Shown here: in pieces, positions 1-7,741 of the stretch | Numbering within the stretch: position 1 is the stretch's first letter | Layout: each line of letters begins with the position of its first letter | Assembly (NCBI RefSeq): GCF_003058225.1 | Contig: NZ_QBUG01000011.1 | Location: forward strand, 124,001-188,000 | Direction: 5' to 3' | Source: Promicromonospora sp. AC04 | GTDB lineage: Bacteria; Actinomycetota; Actinomycetes; Actinomycetales; Cellulomonadaceae | DNA length: 64,000 bases | The notes under the pieces: generated by a model | The model's database searches: none | What the model saw: only the letters and a program-made list of their open reading frames with translations | What the model was told of the DNA's origin: nothing | Translations under genes and position numbers: made by a program

Positions 1-480
1 GCTCGGCGTGCAGCAGGAAGGAGTTGTAGACGCCGTACCGGCCCTGGACGATCGAGGCGCGGTCGGCGACGGGAAGCCGGGACACCAGCGGCTTGAGCAC
101 TTCCTCGGCGGCGGCGAGCATCAGTTCCTCGTCAATGCCGGTGGGTACGCCGAGCGCGCCGAGGACGGAGACCAGCACCTCGCTCGGGGTGTTGCCGGCT
201 CCCGCGCCGAGCGCGCAGAGCGTGCCGTCGATCTGTCGGGCTCCGGCCTCGTACGCGGCGATGGAGTTGGCGATGCCGAGCGAGAGGTTCTGGTGTCCGT
301 GGAATCCGACCTGTGCGTCGTCGCCGAGCTCTTGCACCAGGGCGGTGACTCGCTCTGCCGCGGTGGTCGGCAGGAGGGCGCCTGCTGAGTCGAAGCGCTG
401 CGCCGGCCTGCTGGAGGGTGAGACCGAGCTCGCGTTCCGCGGCGAGAAGACGGTCGGCCAGCCCCGACGGCGTTGCCCGG
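1..480 (-). pseudogene. 4-hydroxy-2-oxovalerate aldolase-like remnant, 5'-truncated and frameshifted, runs off the window
   Basis: Read on the minus strand from about 385 to the edge, one frame encodes the C-terminal half of a DRE-TIM aldolase of the MhpE/DmpG type: FDSAGALLP, then GFHGHQNLSLGIANS, DGTLCALGAGAGNTPSEV and GVYNSFLLHAE. GFHGH supplies the metal-binding histidines of this family, which cleaves 4-hydroxy-2-oxovalerate in aromatic meta-cleavage pathways. The preceding helix (LADRLLAAERELGLTLQQAG) is in a different frame, so one frameshift near 390 is needed to join them. Upstream of about 480 the family's first 130 or so residues are absent and no start codon is available. I infer a decayed gene. 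A sequencing error could explain the frameshift but not the missing N-terminus. Confidence 0.6.
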
Positions 481-512
481 CTCAGCCATCCCGCGCGGCC
501 GTGGCCATTCCG

Positions 513-530
513 TTGGCTGACCAATATAAT
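513..530 (+). promoter_or_regulatory. Probable MarR operator overlapping a TATAAT box, upstream of the regulator gene
   Basis: TTGGCTGACCAA (513-524) has TTGG/CCAA arms and runs directly into a perfect TATAAT (525-530), 70 bases before the MarR start at 600. The same motif recurs as a perfect palindrome in front of the next gene (1167-1178), so autoregulation by the adjacent MarR protein is the simplest reading. Confidence 0.6.
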
Positions 531-599
531 CGGCCACAAGATGGCTCGCCGACTGGACCGCCAGGGACGCGCCCCCGTCCACCAGGAGGATCAACTCTC

Positions 600-1115
600 A
601 TGCCGAGCAAGCCCGACGCAGCACCGGAGAGTGCAGGCGCAGTACCTACCGTCGCCGACGCCCCGGTGAGCGAGGCTCTCTTCCGCGCCGCCCGCGTGCA
701 CCGGATCATGGCCGGCAGCCTGCTGCACGACACCGGCCTCTACCCGGGCCAGGAGCTGCTGATGATGCAGCTGTGGGAACGCGGCGAGCAGCGCCAGGCA
801 GACCTGATCAAGACGCTCGGCCTGGACCCGTCGACCGTCACCAAGATGCTCCAGCGCCTGGAACAGTCCGGATTCGTCACCCGTAGGCCCTCTCCGGACG
901 ACCGCCGAGCCGTCGTCGTGGGTACCACCCGCGCGGGCCAGGCCCTGCGCGACCAGGTCAGGCAGGCATGGCGCGCCCTGGAGGGGGTGACTGCGGCCGG
1001 CTTCACCGAGGCGGAGTACCGCCAGGCCATGCGCGTCCTGACCCGGATCGAGGCAAACCTCACGACCCCGCCGTCCGGGACCGTCGGCGACGTCACGCAC
1101 ACCTCCGCGGACTGA
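600..1115 (+). CDS. MarR family transcriptional regulator
   Basis: This 171-residue protein has the MarR winged-helix fold. A dimerising N-terminal helix is followed by the recognition region (QADLIKTLGLDPSTVTKMLQ), the wing motif RRPSPDDRRAVVVGTT, and a C-terminal helical dimer region. The ATG at 600 is chosen because AGGAGGA lies ten bases upstream; the frame stays open further upstream but without a good start. It heads a same-strand cluster with an isochorismatase-like hydrolase, a luciferase-like monooxygenase and a flavin reductase. TTGG-N4-CCAA sites precede both this gene and the hydrolase, so it probably represses itself and the operon until a phenolic or similarly reactive ligand binds. 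The ligand cannot be read from the sequence. Confidence 0.88.
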   Translation: MPSKPDAAPESAGAVPTVADAPVSEALFRAARVHRIMAGSLLHDTGLYPGQELLMMQLWERGEQRQADLIKTLGLDPSTVTKMLQRLEQSGFVTRRPSPDDRRAVVVGTTRAGQALRDQVRQAWRALEGVTAAGFTEAEYRQAMRVLTRIEANLTTPPSGTVGDVTHTSAD

Positions 1116-1161
1116 TACCCGGCGGGTGGGAATAGATCCAGGGCGGCCGACGCTGACGAGT

Positions 1162-1178
1162 TATGATTGGTCGACCAA
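1162..1178 (+). promoter_or_regulatory. TATGAT -10 box overlapping a perfect 12-bp operator palindrome
   Basis: TATGAT (1162-1167) is followed at once by the perfect palindrome TTGGTCGACCAA (1167-1178), sharing one base. It lies 65 bases before the isochorismatase start and matches the TTGGCTGACCAA site before the MarR gene in 10 of 12 positions. A repressor bound here would cover the -10 region. Confidence 0.65.
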
Positions 1179-1242
1179 GTAATTGCTGGGGATCATCGAC
1201 TGATCAGGACCACACCCAGCAGCACCCCCTGGAAGGCATCTC

Positions 1243-1836
1243 ATGACCGCACAGACCGCTCAGTTCACCGCCGACAACACCGCCATCCTCCTGATCGACC
1301 ACCAGGTCGGCACCATGGGCTGGGTCGGCTCCATCTCCTTCGACGAGATGAAGGCCAACGCCCTGGCCCTCGCCAAGGCCGCCAAGGCCCTCGACATCCC
1401 CCTCGTCCTGACCTCCTCCATGGAGGAGTACGCCCAGGGCCCCCTCCTCGCGGAGCTCGCCGAGATCGCGCCCGACGAGTTCGCCGCGCGCGTCCAGCGC
1501 CAGGGCGTGGTCAACGCCTTCGACGACGAGAACTTCGCTGCCGCCGTCAAGGCCACCGGCCGTAGCCACCTCATCATCGCGGGTGTGACCAACGACGTCT
1601 GCACCGTCTTCCCCACCCTCACCGCCCTCGAGGCCGGGTACCCCGTCCAGGTCGTCGCCGACGCCGGCGGCTCCCCCGCCAAGATCGCCGACGAGATCGC
1701 CATCCGGCGCATGGACAAGGCCGGCGCCGTCATCACCTCCACCAACCAGCTCCTCGCAGAGCTCGCCGAGAACTGGACCACCGAGAAGGGCAGCAAGATG
1801 ATCGGCATCGTCATGGAGCTCCTCCCCCAGAACTGA
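1243..1836 (+). CDS. Isochorismatase-family cysteine hydrolase (YcaC-like)
   Basis: The 197-residue protein is a one-domain cysteine hydrolase of the isochorismatase superfamily. The catalytic aspartate is D19 in LLIDHQVG and the nucleophile is C120 in GVTNDVC, the expected strand-end positions. The lysine usually between them is not obvious: the corresponding stretch reads VQRQGVVNAF. It is closest in layout to YcaC, whose substrate is unsettled. The gene has its own operator-like palindrome and is followed by the LLM monooxygenase and flavin reductase, suggesting a shared oxidative or amide-hydrolytic catabolic or detoxification role under the upstream MarR protein. Confidence 0.85.
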   Translation: MTAQTAQFTADNTAILLIDHQVGTMGWVGSISFDEMKANALALAKAAKALDIPLVLTSSMEEYAQGPLLAELAEIAPDEFAARVQRQGVVNAFDDENFAAAVKATGRSHLIIAGVTNDVCTVFPTLTALEAGYPVQVVADAGGSPAKIADEIAIRRMDKAGAVITSTNQLLAELAENWTTEKGSKMIGIVMELLPQN

Positions 1837-1930
1837 CCCAGCGACCACGAGACGGGGTGTGGGGTGAGCACCGCCCACCCCACACCCCGCCTCGCGTCAC
1901 CCCAGCACTCATCTCGCCCAGGAGGGCTCC

Positions 1931-3040
1931 ATGCAGTTCGGCATCTTCAGCATCGGTGACGTCACGGCCGACCCCGCCACGGGGCGGACCCGCAGCGAGC
2001 ACGAGCGGCTCAAGTCGATGGTCGCGGCGGCGGTCAAGGCCGAGGAGGTCGGCTTCGACGTCTTCGCGACCGGCGAGCACCACAACCCCCCGTTCGTCTC
2101 CTCCTCACCGACCACCCTGCTCAGCCACGTCGCCGCCCGCACCGACCGGATCATCCTGTCGACGTCGACCACGCTGATCACCACCAACGACCCGGTGAAG
2201 GTCGCCGAGGACTACGCGGTGCTCCAGCATCTCGCCGACGGGCGCGTGGACCTGATGATGGGCCGCGGGAACACCGGCCCGGTCTATCCCTGGTTCGGCA
2301 AGGACGTCCGCCAGGGCATCCCGCTGGCCATCGAGAACTACGCCCTGCTGCACCAGCTGTGGCGCGACGACGTCGTCGACTGGGAGGGCCGTTTCCGCAC
2401 GCCACTCCAGGGGTTCACCTCGACGCCGCGTCCCCTGGACGGTGTCCCGCCCTTCGTGTGGCACGGCTCCGTACGCAGCCCGGAGATCGCCGAGCAGGCC
2501 GCGTACTACGGCGACGGCTTCTTCGTGAACAACCTCTTCGGGCCCATGAGCCATTTCACGAAGCTGATCAACCTCTACCGCGAGCGCTACGCCCACTACG
2601 GCCACGGCACCCCCGAGCAGGCGATCGTAGGAGCCGGCGGCCATGTCTTCGTGCGCCGCAACTCCCAGGACGCGGTGCGCGAGTACCGCCCCTACTTCGC
2701 CGCCTCTCCCGTGTACGGCGGTGGCCCGTCGATAGAGCAGTACATGGCGCAGACCTCCCTCACCGTGGGCAGCCCGCAGGAGATCATCGACAAGACGCTG
2801 TCCTTCCGGGACCACTTCGGCGACTACCAGCGCCAGCTGTTCAACATCGACATGGCCGGCCTGCCGTTGAAGACGGTGCTCGAACAGCTCGACCTGCTCG
2901 GCGAGGAGGTCCTGCCCGCGCTGCGCAAGGAGTTCGACGCCGTGCGGCCCAGCAGTGTCGCGGAGGCCCCCACCCACGCCTCCCTGCTCGCCCGGCGCGG
3001 CGCACAGCCCGACACGCAGTCCGAGGAGGCGGGCAAGTGA
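1931..3040 (+). CDS. LLM-class flavin-dependent monooxygenase (luciferase-like)
   Basis: The 369-residue protein is a bacterial-luciferase-fold TIM barrel. It begins MQFGIFSIGD and carries TGEHHNPPFVSSSPTTLL and LADGRVDLMMGRGN, typical of the group that uses reduced FMN supplied by a partner. AGGAGGG lies just upstream of the ATG. The next gene, overlapping by four bases, is an NAD(P)H:FMN reductase, so this is very likely a two-component monooxygenase. The substrate is unknown; an alkane sulfonate, nitrilotriacetate-like or aldehyde substrate would all fit the family. The last 25 residues look like an unstructured tail. Confidence 0.9.
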   Translation: MQFGIFSIGDVTADPATGRTRSEHERLKSMVAAAVKAEEVGFDVFATGEHHNPPFVSSSPTTLLSHVAARTDRIILSTSTTLITTNDPVKVAEDYAVLQHLADGRVDLMMGRGNTGPVYPWFGKDVRQGIPLAIENYALLHQLWRDDVVDWEGRFRTPLQGFTSTPRPLDGVPPFVWHGSVRSPEIAEQAAYYGDGFFVNNLFGPMSHFTKLINLYRERYAHYGHGTPEQAIVGAGGHVFVRRNSQDAVREYRPYFAASPVYGGGPSIEQYMAQTSLTVGSPQEIIDKTLSFRDHFGDYQRQLFNIDMAGLPLKTVLEQLDLLGEEVLPALRKEFDAVRPSSVAEAPTHASLLARRGAQPDTQSEEAGK

Positions 3041-3684
3041 GCGCGAACGCTCTCGAGCCGCTGCACCTCACGGTCGTCTCGGCCGGTCTGAGCGTCCCTT
3101 CGTCCACCCGCCTGCTGGCCGACCGCCTCACGGAGTCGGTCCGCGAGCAGCTGGCCGACGCGGGGCGGGAGGTCGAGGTCCAGGTCGTCGAACTGCGCGA
3201 CCTGGCCGCCGACATCGCCAACAACCTGGTCACCGGCTTCCCCTCGCCCACCCTCGCGAAAGCGATCGATGCGGTCACCTCGGCGGACGGCCTGATCGCC
3301 GTCACCCCGGTCTTCACGGCCTCGTACAGCGGGCTCTTCAAGTCGTTCTTCGATGTCATCGACAACGACGCCCTGACGGCCAAGGCTGTGCTCGCCGCGG
3401 CGACGGGCGGCACGGCCCGCCACTCGCTCGCCCTGGAGCACGCGCTACGTCCGCTCTTCGCCTACCTGCGCGCGATCGTCGTACCTACGGCGGTGTACGC
3501 CGCCTCCGAGGACTGGGGCGGCAACGGCGACCCCCTCACCGACACGTTGCCCCGCCGGATCGCGCGCGCGGGCGGCGAGCTGGCCGAGCTGATGCGCGGG
3601 CGCACGGGGTCCGCCGCCCGACCGGCCGACGAGGCCGCCGTCGTGCCGTTCGCACAGCAGCTGGACTCGCTGCGGCCGGCGTAG
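3037..3684 (+). CDS. NAD(P)H-dependent FMN reductase (SsuE/CE1759 type)
   Basis: The 215-residue flavodoxin-fold reductase starts at a GTG that overlaps the stop of the monooxygenase (GTGA), with GAGGAGG in front. The N-terminal loop VVSAGLSVPSSTRLLAD is the phosphate-binding loop of the NADPH-dependent FMN reductase family, and TPVFTASYSGLFKSFFD is the conserved flavin-contact segment. Translational coupling to the LLM oxygenase supports a role supplying reduced FMN to it. The protein should be cytosolic and is of normal family length. Confidence 0.88.
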   Translation: MSANALEPLHLTVVSAGLSVPSSTRLLADRLTESVREQLADAGREVEVQVVELRDLAADIANNLVTGFPSPTLAKAIDAVTSADGLIAVTPVFTASYSGLFKSFFDVIDNDALTAKAVLAAATGGTARHSLALEHALRPLFAYLRAIVVPTAVYAASEDWGGNGDPLTDTLPRRIARAGGELAELMRGRTGSAARPADEAAVVPFAQQLDSLRPA

Positions 3685-3714
3685 AGTGCCCCGGCCACGA
3701 GCCTTTCGGCTACG

Positions 3715-4128
3715 TCAGCGGCTGAGCTCGATGAGCGCGAGCAGCGCCCGCCCGTAGGCGTCCGCGGGTTCCGGATCAGCAAAGACGCGAGACCGACCGA
3801 GGAGCTCGACCTCCACCTCGTAGGCGCCGTTGGTGCGACGCAGGGCGCGGAAGCTCGAGCGCAAGAGGGCGCGGAGCTGGTCCTCGCGCGGCAGCCAGAG
3901 GGCGTCCTCGATCGCCACCGAGTCCAGCGCCCACTCCGTGGTGCCGTTGAAGCCGAGGATCGTGCCCGTCGGAAACTCGTGCGCCTCGATGGTCATCGTG
4001 CTCACGGTGAAGACGTCGCTCGCGAGGTCGGGTGCGGCGATACGGAACTGGTCGCCGTCGGCCGGGTTCCAGACCAGGCCGGCGTCGTGCAGCTTCGCGG
4101 CGAGCTCGGTAGAGATCACGGACCCCAT
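3715..4128 (-). CDS. Conserved actinobacterial hypothetical protein
   Basis: A 137-residue protein with the recognisable core LGFNGTTEWALDSV and LWLPREDQLRALL. Homologues with this layout occur widely in actinobacteria and are sometimes labelled pilus assembly protein CpaE, but there is no ATPase or receiver domain here to justify that. There is no signal peptide or membrane segment. The start is uncertain: ATG at 4128 or a codon about 12 bases later. It is convergent with the flavin reductase and stands alone. The function is unknown to me. Confidence 0.7.
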   Translation of the reverse strand: MGSVISTELAAKLHDAGLVWNPADGDQFRIAAPDLASDVFTVSTMTIEAHEFPTGTILGFNGTTEWALDSVAIEDALWLPREDQLRALLRSSFRALRRTNGAYEVEVELLGRSRVFADPEPADAYGRALLALIELSR

Positions 4129-4281
4129 TGTCGGGCACCGGGAAGCACTCCGTCACTCACATAGCGAGCTCGACCGACACCGCGGCGGGTGGGCAGCGGG
4201 CCGAAAAAAGCCCTACGAGGTATACGGGTGATTAATCGGAACACGCTGGACAAAGCCTCCGAGCAGGGTGAACATCAATGT

Positions 4282-5151
4282 ATGGCCGACAGCAGCGAAG
4301 CTGTGGCGGGCGCAGCTCAGTCCGCAAACGAAAATCAAGCCAGAGTCTTGGCACGCGAGACGTACCGCCACTTGCGACTCATGCTTGTGACACTGCCGGC
4401 CCTGATGTTTCTTGCGATCCTGATTCTTGCCTTCACCGGACAGGTCGAGGGCTCGATCAGCGCTTACTATCTGGGCCCGATCCGAGACATCTTCGTGGGT
4501 GCCATGGTGGGCACCGCCGTCTGCCTCATCGTCTATCGAGGCTTTCCGCCATTTGAGGACTACACCCTCAACGTCGCCGGGTTCTATGCCATCTTCGTTG
4601 CCTTTGTGCCGACCGGTCTCACGGAGACCCTCGACTCCCTCGGGCCCGAGGACCGCCAGGACGCGATAGACGCGCTTCGCATCTCCATCGGCGCTGTCAT
4701 CGCGATCACCGTGGTCTTCGTGCTCCTGGAACGGCGATTTGGCCAATGGACGATCCCTGGCCTGCTGGAGCGGCAGGCAACCAAGTGGGTATTCATCGTG
4801 ACGAACGTGTTCGGCGTGGCGTTTCTGGCGTTCGTCCTCATCCGCGGATTCGCGGACGACAGCTTTCAAGGCGTCCATCTGGCCGCGGCCCTGCTGCTCT
4901 TCGCGAGCCTCGCGGCAGCTGTGGCCAGCCATGCATGGCCACGGCCTTTCGGTGGACCCGGCCAAGGCATCAAGCACTACCGCACGATATTCTTCCTGAT
5001 GCTCGCCGGGATCCCGATCGCCTTGGTGCTCTGGGCAATGCAGTCGGAGTACACCGTGCTCGTGCTCGAGGCCTGGGAGATCTTCCTGTTCTCGGCGTTC
5101 TGGGTCATGGAGGCGAAGCGCACCTGGCCGGCAGCCTCAACAAGCGCATAG
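4282..5151 (+). CDS. Polytopic integral membrane protein of unknown function
   Basis: The 289-residue protein has about seven hydrophobic segments, the first from about residue 35 (LMLVTLPALMFLAILILAF). It carries a conserved-looking SISAYYLGPIRDIFVGAMVG and later ED-LNVAGFYAIFVAFVPT. I recall this pattern from uncharacterised bacterial membrane proteins but cannot name a function. The ATG at 4282 gives a short polar N-terminus; an ATG at 4189 in the same frame would add 31 residues with no ribosome site. Base composition is visibly lower in GC than the neighbours, with codons such as TTG, ATA and CGA, suggesting recent acquisition. Confidence 0.65.
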   Translation: MADSSEAVAGAAQSANENQARVLARETYRHLRLMLVTLPALMFLAILILAFTGQVEGSISAYYLGPIRDIFVGAMVGTAVCLIVYRGFPPFEDYTLNVAGFYAIFVAFVPTGLTETLDSLGPEDRQDAIDALRISIGAVIAITVVFVLLERRFGQWTIPGLLERQATKWVFIVTNVFGVAFLAFVLIRGFADDSFQGVHLAAALLLFASLAAAVASHAWPRPFGGPGQGIKHYRTIFFLMLAGIPIALVLWAMQSEYTVLVLEAWEIFLFSAFWVMEAKRTWPAASTSA

Positions 5152-5222
5152 TCGTATCCCTGACCTCCTGGTTCACCGCGGGCGCGGTACGGTCGTGTCC
5201 GAGAGCATCACGGAGGGCAGCG

Positions 5223-5672
5223 ATGAGCACCGACACCCCGCGCCACACCGTCACCGCGACGACGCACATCGCCGAGCCGCCCGAACGGGTCTGGGCCGAG
5301 CTCATGCACCCGGGGGCACGATGGGTGCTGGGCGCCAACATCGAGACCGACTTCCGGCCGGGCAGCCCGATCACGTTCGAGGGCCACTTCTTCGGCCGCG
5401 TGTTCGCCGACAAGGGCCACGTCATCGCAGTGGAACGGCCGCGGCTGCTGCACTTCACGCACTACTCGCCGCTGAACGGCCTCGAGGACGCCCCCGAGAA
5501 CTACCACGAGATCCGCATCACGCTCGAGCCCGACGACGGCGGCACGCTCGTCACCGTTGTCCAGCAGAACGTCGACACCGAGCGGCATGCGATCGACGCC
5601 GAGGGGCACTGGAAGGACGCGCTCGCCACGCTCGCACACCGCGACGACGGAACCCGCGCGTCACACCGGTGA
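5223..5672 (+). CDS. SRPBCC (START-like) domain protein
   Basis: The 149-residue protein fits the SRPBCC/AHSA1 hydrophobic-ligand fold. It opens with a beta strand and AEPPERVWAELMHPGARWV, continues through GSPITFEG and VIAVERPRLLHFTHYS, and ends in a long amphipathic helix (EGHWKDALATLAH). GGAGGG lies eight bases before the ATG. Family members bind small hydrophobic ligands or help with stress, and no specific ligand is suggested. It sits singly between a membrane protein and a 2'-5' ligase-like gene. Confidence 0.8.
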   Translation: MSTDTPRHTVTATTHIAEPPERVWAELMHPGARWVLGANIETDFRPGSPITFEGHFFGRVFADKGHVIAVERPRLLHFTHYSPLNGLEDAPENYHEIRITLEPDDGGTLVTVVQQNVDTERHAIDAEGHWKDALATLAHRDDGTRASHR

Positions 5673-5695
5673 GGCCGACGTCATAGGCTGGAACC

Positions 5696-6220
5696 GTGGC
5701 GTTGGCGGTGTGCCTGCTGTTCGACGGGCCGACTGAGCGGGTCCTGCGACGGCTGTGGCAGCGGCTCGAGACCGACGGCGTGCCCACGCTCGCCACGCAC
5801 ACGCACCGCCGGCACGTGCCGCACCTCTCCCTGGCGGTGCTGCGTTCCTGGGACCTGGACAAGGTGCGCGCCGCCATGGAGGCCCTGCCCGACGCTGGCC
5901 CGACCACTATCCGGTTCGACGCCGTCGCGGCGTTCCGGCGCGGCCGGATGAACCTGATCCCTGCCGCGACACGCGCGCTCGTGGCGCGCCAGGAGCGGGT
6001 TGCCGAGGCACTCGGCGCGACACAGGACGAGCTGCACAAGCACTACGTCCCGGGTATCTGGACACCGCACGTGACCGTGGCGCCGCGCGTGCGGCTGGAG
6101 CAGACGCCGCTGGTCCTCGAGGCGGCCTACGAGATCCTGCCGCTGACCGGCACGATGACGCGGGCCGCGCTCGTGGATGCGGGCACCGGCACGGTGCACC
6201 CGCTGGCGGTCGTCCCGTGA
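5696..6220 (+). CDS. 2'-5' RNA ligase / cyclic phosphodiesterase family protein
   Basis: The 174-residue protein has the two HxT/S motifs of the 2H phosphoesterase superfamily: H43-L-S45 in VPHLSLAVL and H125-V-T127 in TPHVTVAPR, with the usual spacing of about 80 residues. Members hydrolyse or ligate 2'-5' phosphodiester bonds or open cyclic phosphates in RNA or small molecules. The GTG start is six bases after a TAGGCT hexamer (5684-5689), so the mRNA is probably leaderless. No partner gene is adjacent. Confidence 0.82.
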   Translation: MALAVCLLFDGPTERVLRRLWQRLETDGVPTLATHTHRRHVPHLSLAVLRSWDLDKVRAAMEALPDAGPTTIRFDAVAAFRRGRMNLIPAATRALVARQERVAEALGATQDELHKHYVPGIWTPHVTVAPRVRLEQTPLVLEAAYEILPLTGTMTRAALVDAGTGTVHPLAVVP

Positions 6221-6348
6221 CGGGCGGCGGCCGGGTCACGCCCGCTGAGTCAAAAGGGGTATGACGACGCCGTCGATGACGCGACGGACCAGCGACTCGT
6301 ACCCCGCCGCACAAGAACACCTGGGTCAGGCCGCGCCTAGGATGAAGC

Positions 6349-6780
6349 GTGCATATCCGACGCGCGCTCCCTGATGACGCCCGTGCCGTCGCCCCGCTCC
6401 TCGGCGAGCTGGGGTATCCGACGTCGGCGGAGCAGGTGGCTGCCCGGTTCGCGCGCCTGGCCTGCAGCGAGAACGACCCCGCATGGGTCGCGGTCGATCC
6501 GCACGACGAGGAAGCTCTCCTCGGGTTTGCTGCTGGACACCTCTTCTGGCCCTACGAGCTCGACGCGCCGTTGGCCGAGCTGACGGCGCTCGTCGTCGCC
6601 GAGGAGCGCCGGGGCACCGGATCTGGCCGGGCACTCGTTGCGGCCTTCGAGGAGTGGGCTACGGCCGCGGGCTGCTGCCGCGCCACTGTCGCGTCGTCCT
6701 TCCACCGGGCGGGAGCGCACGCCTTCTACGAGCGGCTCGGCTACGGGCAGCGCGCGAAGAAGTTCGACAAGCCGCTCTGA
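6349..6780 (+). CDS. GNAT family N-acetyltransferase
   Basis: This 143-residue single-domain acetyltransferase starts IRRALPDDARAVAPLL. The acetyl-CoA pyrophosphate loop is ALVVAEERRGTGSGRALV (RRGTGSG, Q/RxxGxG/A type), and the C-terminal AHAFYERLGY is the motif B tyrosine region. TAGGAT lies five bases before the GTG start (6338-6343), consistent with a leaderless or near-leaderless transcript. The substrate is unknown. It converges on the CGNR gene, with a small GGGCC/GGCCC hairpin between them. Confidence 0.85.
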   Translation: MHIRRALPDDARAVAPLLGELGYPTSAEQVAARFARLACSENDPAWVAVDPHDEEALLGFAAGHLFWPYELDAPLAELTALVVAEERRGTGSGRALVAAFEEWATAAGCCRATVASSFHRAGAHAFYERLGYGQRAKKFDKPL

Positions 6781-6820
6781 GCAGACGGGCCACAAGGCCA
6801 CGGCCCGCCTCCGCGGTGCT

Positions 6821-7360
6821 TCAAGGAAGGGAAGCCGGCCACGGAGCCGCTCGCTCGCGGTGCCTTCGGACGGCCGCGCGGTTGGCGCAGCGCACTGAGC
6901 AGTACCGCTGCCGCCCGTTGCGGGTGACGTCGACCACAACCTTGGTGCAGGGCTCGGAGGCGCAGCGCCCCAGCCGATGCATCCCGCGCGTGACGAGGTG
7001 GAGCGAGGTGCCAACGCTGATCACTGCACGCAGGACCTCCGAGAGCACCTGGTTGTCGTCCCGGTAGTGGAGGTGCCACCCCTCGTCGTCGTGATCGGTG
7101 AGACGCGGATAGGCCGCGACCGCCGCCATCTGCGCGTTCAGCAGCGCGGCGCGCCCCTCGGGATCGGACGCGTCCACGATGTGCAGCCAGTCGTCGATGA
7201 CGAGGCGTGAGCGCGCGTGGTCCTCCGGCTCCTCCTGGAACTCCATAGTCATGCCGAACTCGCGCGTCCGCGCCTCGATCCCCGCGCGGTCGCCGGGCCA
7301 CTCGTTGGCGAGGGATGCGGCAAGCAGGACCGCGTACTCACCGTAAGGGTTGAGGTGCAT
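6821..7360 (-). CDS. CGNR zinc-finger transcriptional regulator
   Basis: The protein, about 179 residues, has the ABATE-like N-terminal helical domain (DFLLAAS-type, here YAVLLAASLANEWPG). It ends in a C4 zinc finger, RCASEPCTKVVVDVTRNG then RYCSVRCANRAAVRRHR, in which CANR replaces the usual CGNR. Such proteins are actinobacterial DNA-binding regulators with a stress-sensing N-terminal domain. I chose the ATG at 7360 (MHLNPYG); two further in-frame ATGs lie upstream, up to 7420. It diverges from a small zinc-ribbon-like gene with only 25 bases between starts, so the two probably share control. Confidence 0.8.
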   Translation of the reverse strand: MHLNPYGEYAVLLAASLANEWPGDRAGIEARTREFGMTMEFQEEPEDHARSRLVIDDWLHIVDASDPEGRAALLNAQMAAVAAYPRLTDHDDEGWHLHYRDDNQVLSEVLRAVISVGTSLHLVTRGMHRLGRCASEPCTKVVVDVTRNGRQRYCSVRCANRAAVRRHRERAAPWPASLP

Positions 7361-7385
7361 AAGGCCATTACAGCATCGTGGGCGC

Positions 7386-7634
7386 ATGACCACGATCCAC
7401 ACCCGTCCCGCACCGCGCACCAGCGCCCGCGAGGCCCAGCACGAGCACTCGTGGGCGACGGAGTCGCGCCATCCGACCTCGGCGGGATACGTGCTCTACG
7501 TGCGATGCACGACGTGCGGCACTCATCGCGTGGATCTCCAGGACCACCGGGAGACGCCGCCCGCGCCGCTGAGCCGGGTGGTCGGCAGCCCGAAACGCGC
7601 ACATTTGTGGGAGGTCTTGTCGGGGACCGCGTGA
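7386..7634 (+). CDS. Small putative zinc-binding protein
   Basis: This is a predicted 82-residue protein with HEHSW near residue 21 and VRCTTCGTHRVDL near residue 50. The two cysteines and two histidines could bind one metal ion in a ribbon. I do not recognise a named family. The reading frame is closed just upstream, and the ATG is 25 bases from the divergent CGNR regulator start, which supports a real, co-regulated gene. An alternative is a short non-coding leader. Confidence 0.45.
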   Translation: MTTIHTRPAPRTSAREAQHEHSWATESRHPTSAGYVLYVRCTTCGTHRVDLQDHRETPPAPLSRVVGSPKRAHLWEVLSGTA

Positions 7635-7741
7635 TCGGCGGCGGCCGGCCGTAGCCTCGGCAGCAGGACGGCGAGCGCCGGCACGGGGTGTGGTGCATCG
7701 TCTGCCGGCCGGTCCCCCAACCACGGAGGCGCGTCATCACT

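Noticed and set aside
1243-3684. Bioluminescence (lux) or siderophore (entB) operon
   Set aside because: The luciferase-like and isochorismatase-like proteins are generic family members. No fatty-acid reductase, aryl carrier or NRPS genes are present.
3715-4128. Pilus assembly protein CpaE
   Set aside because: Relatives sometimes carry that name, but this 137-residue protein has no receiver or ATPase domain and no pilus genes are nearby.
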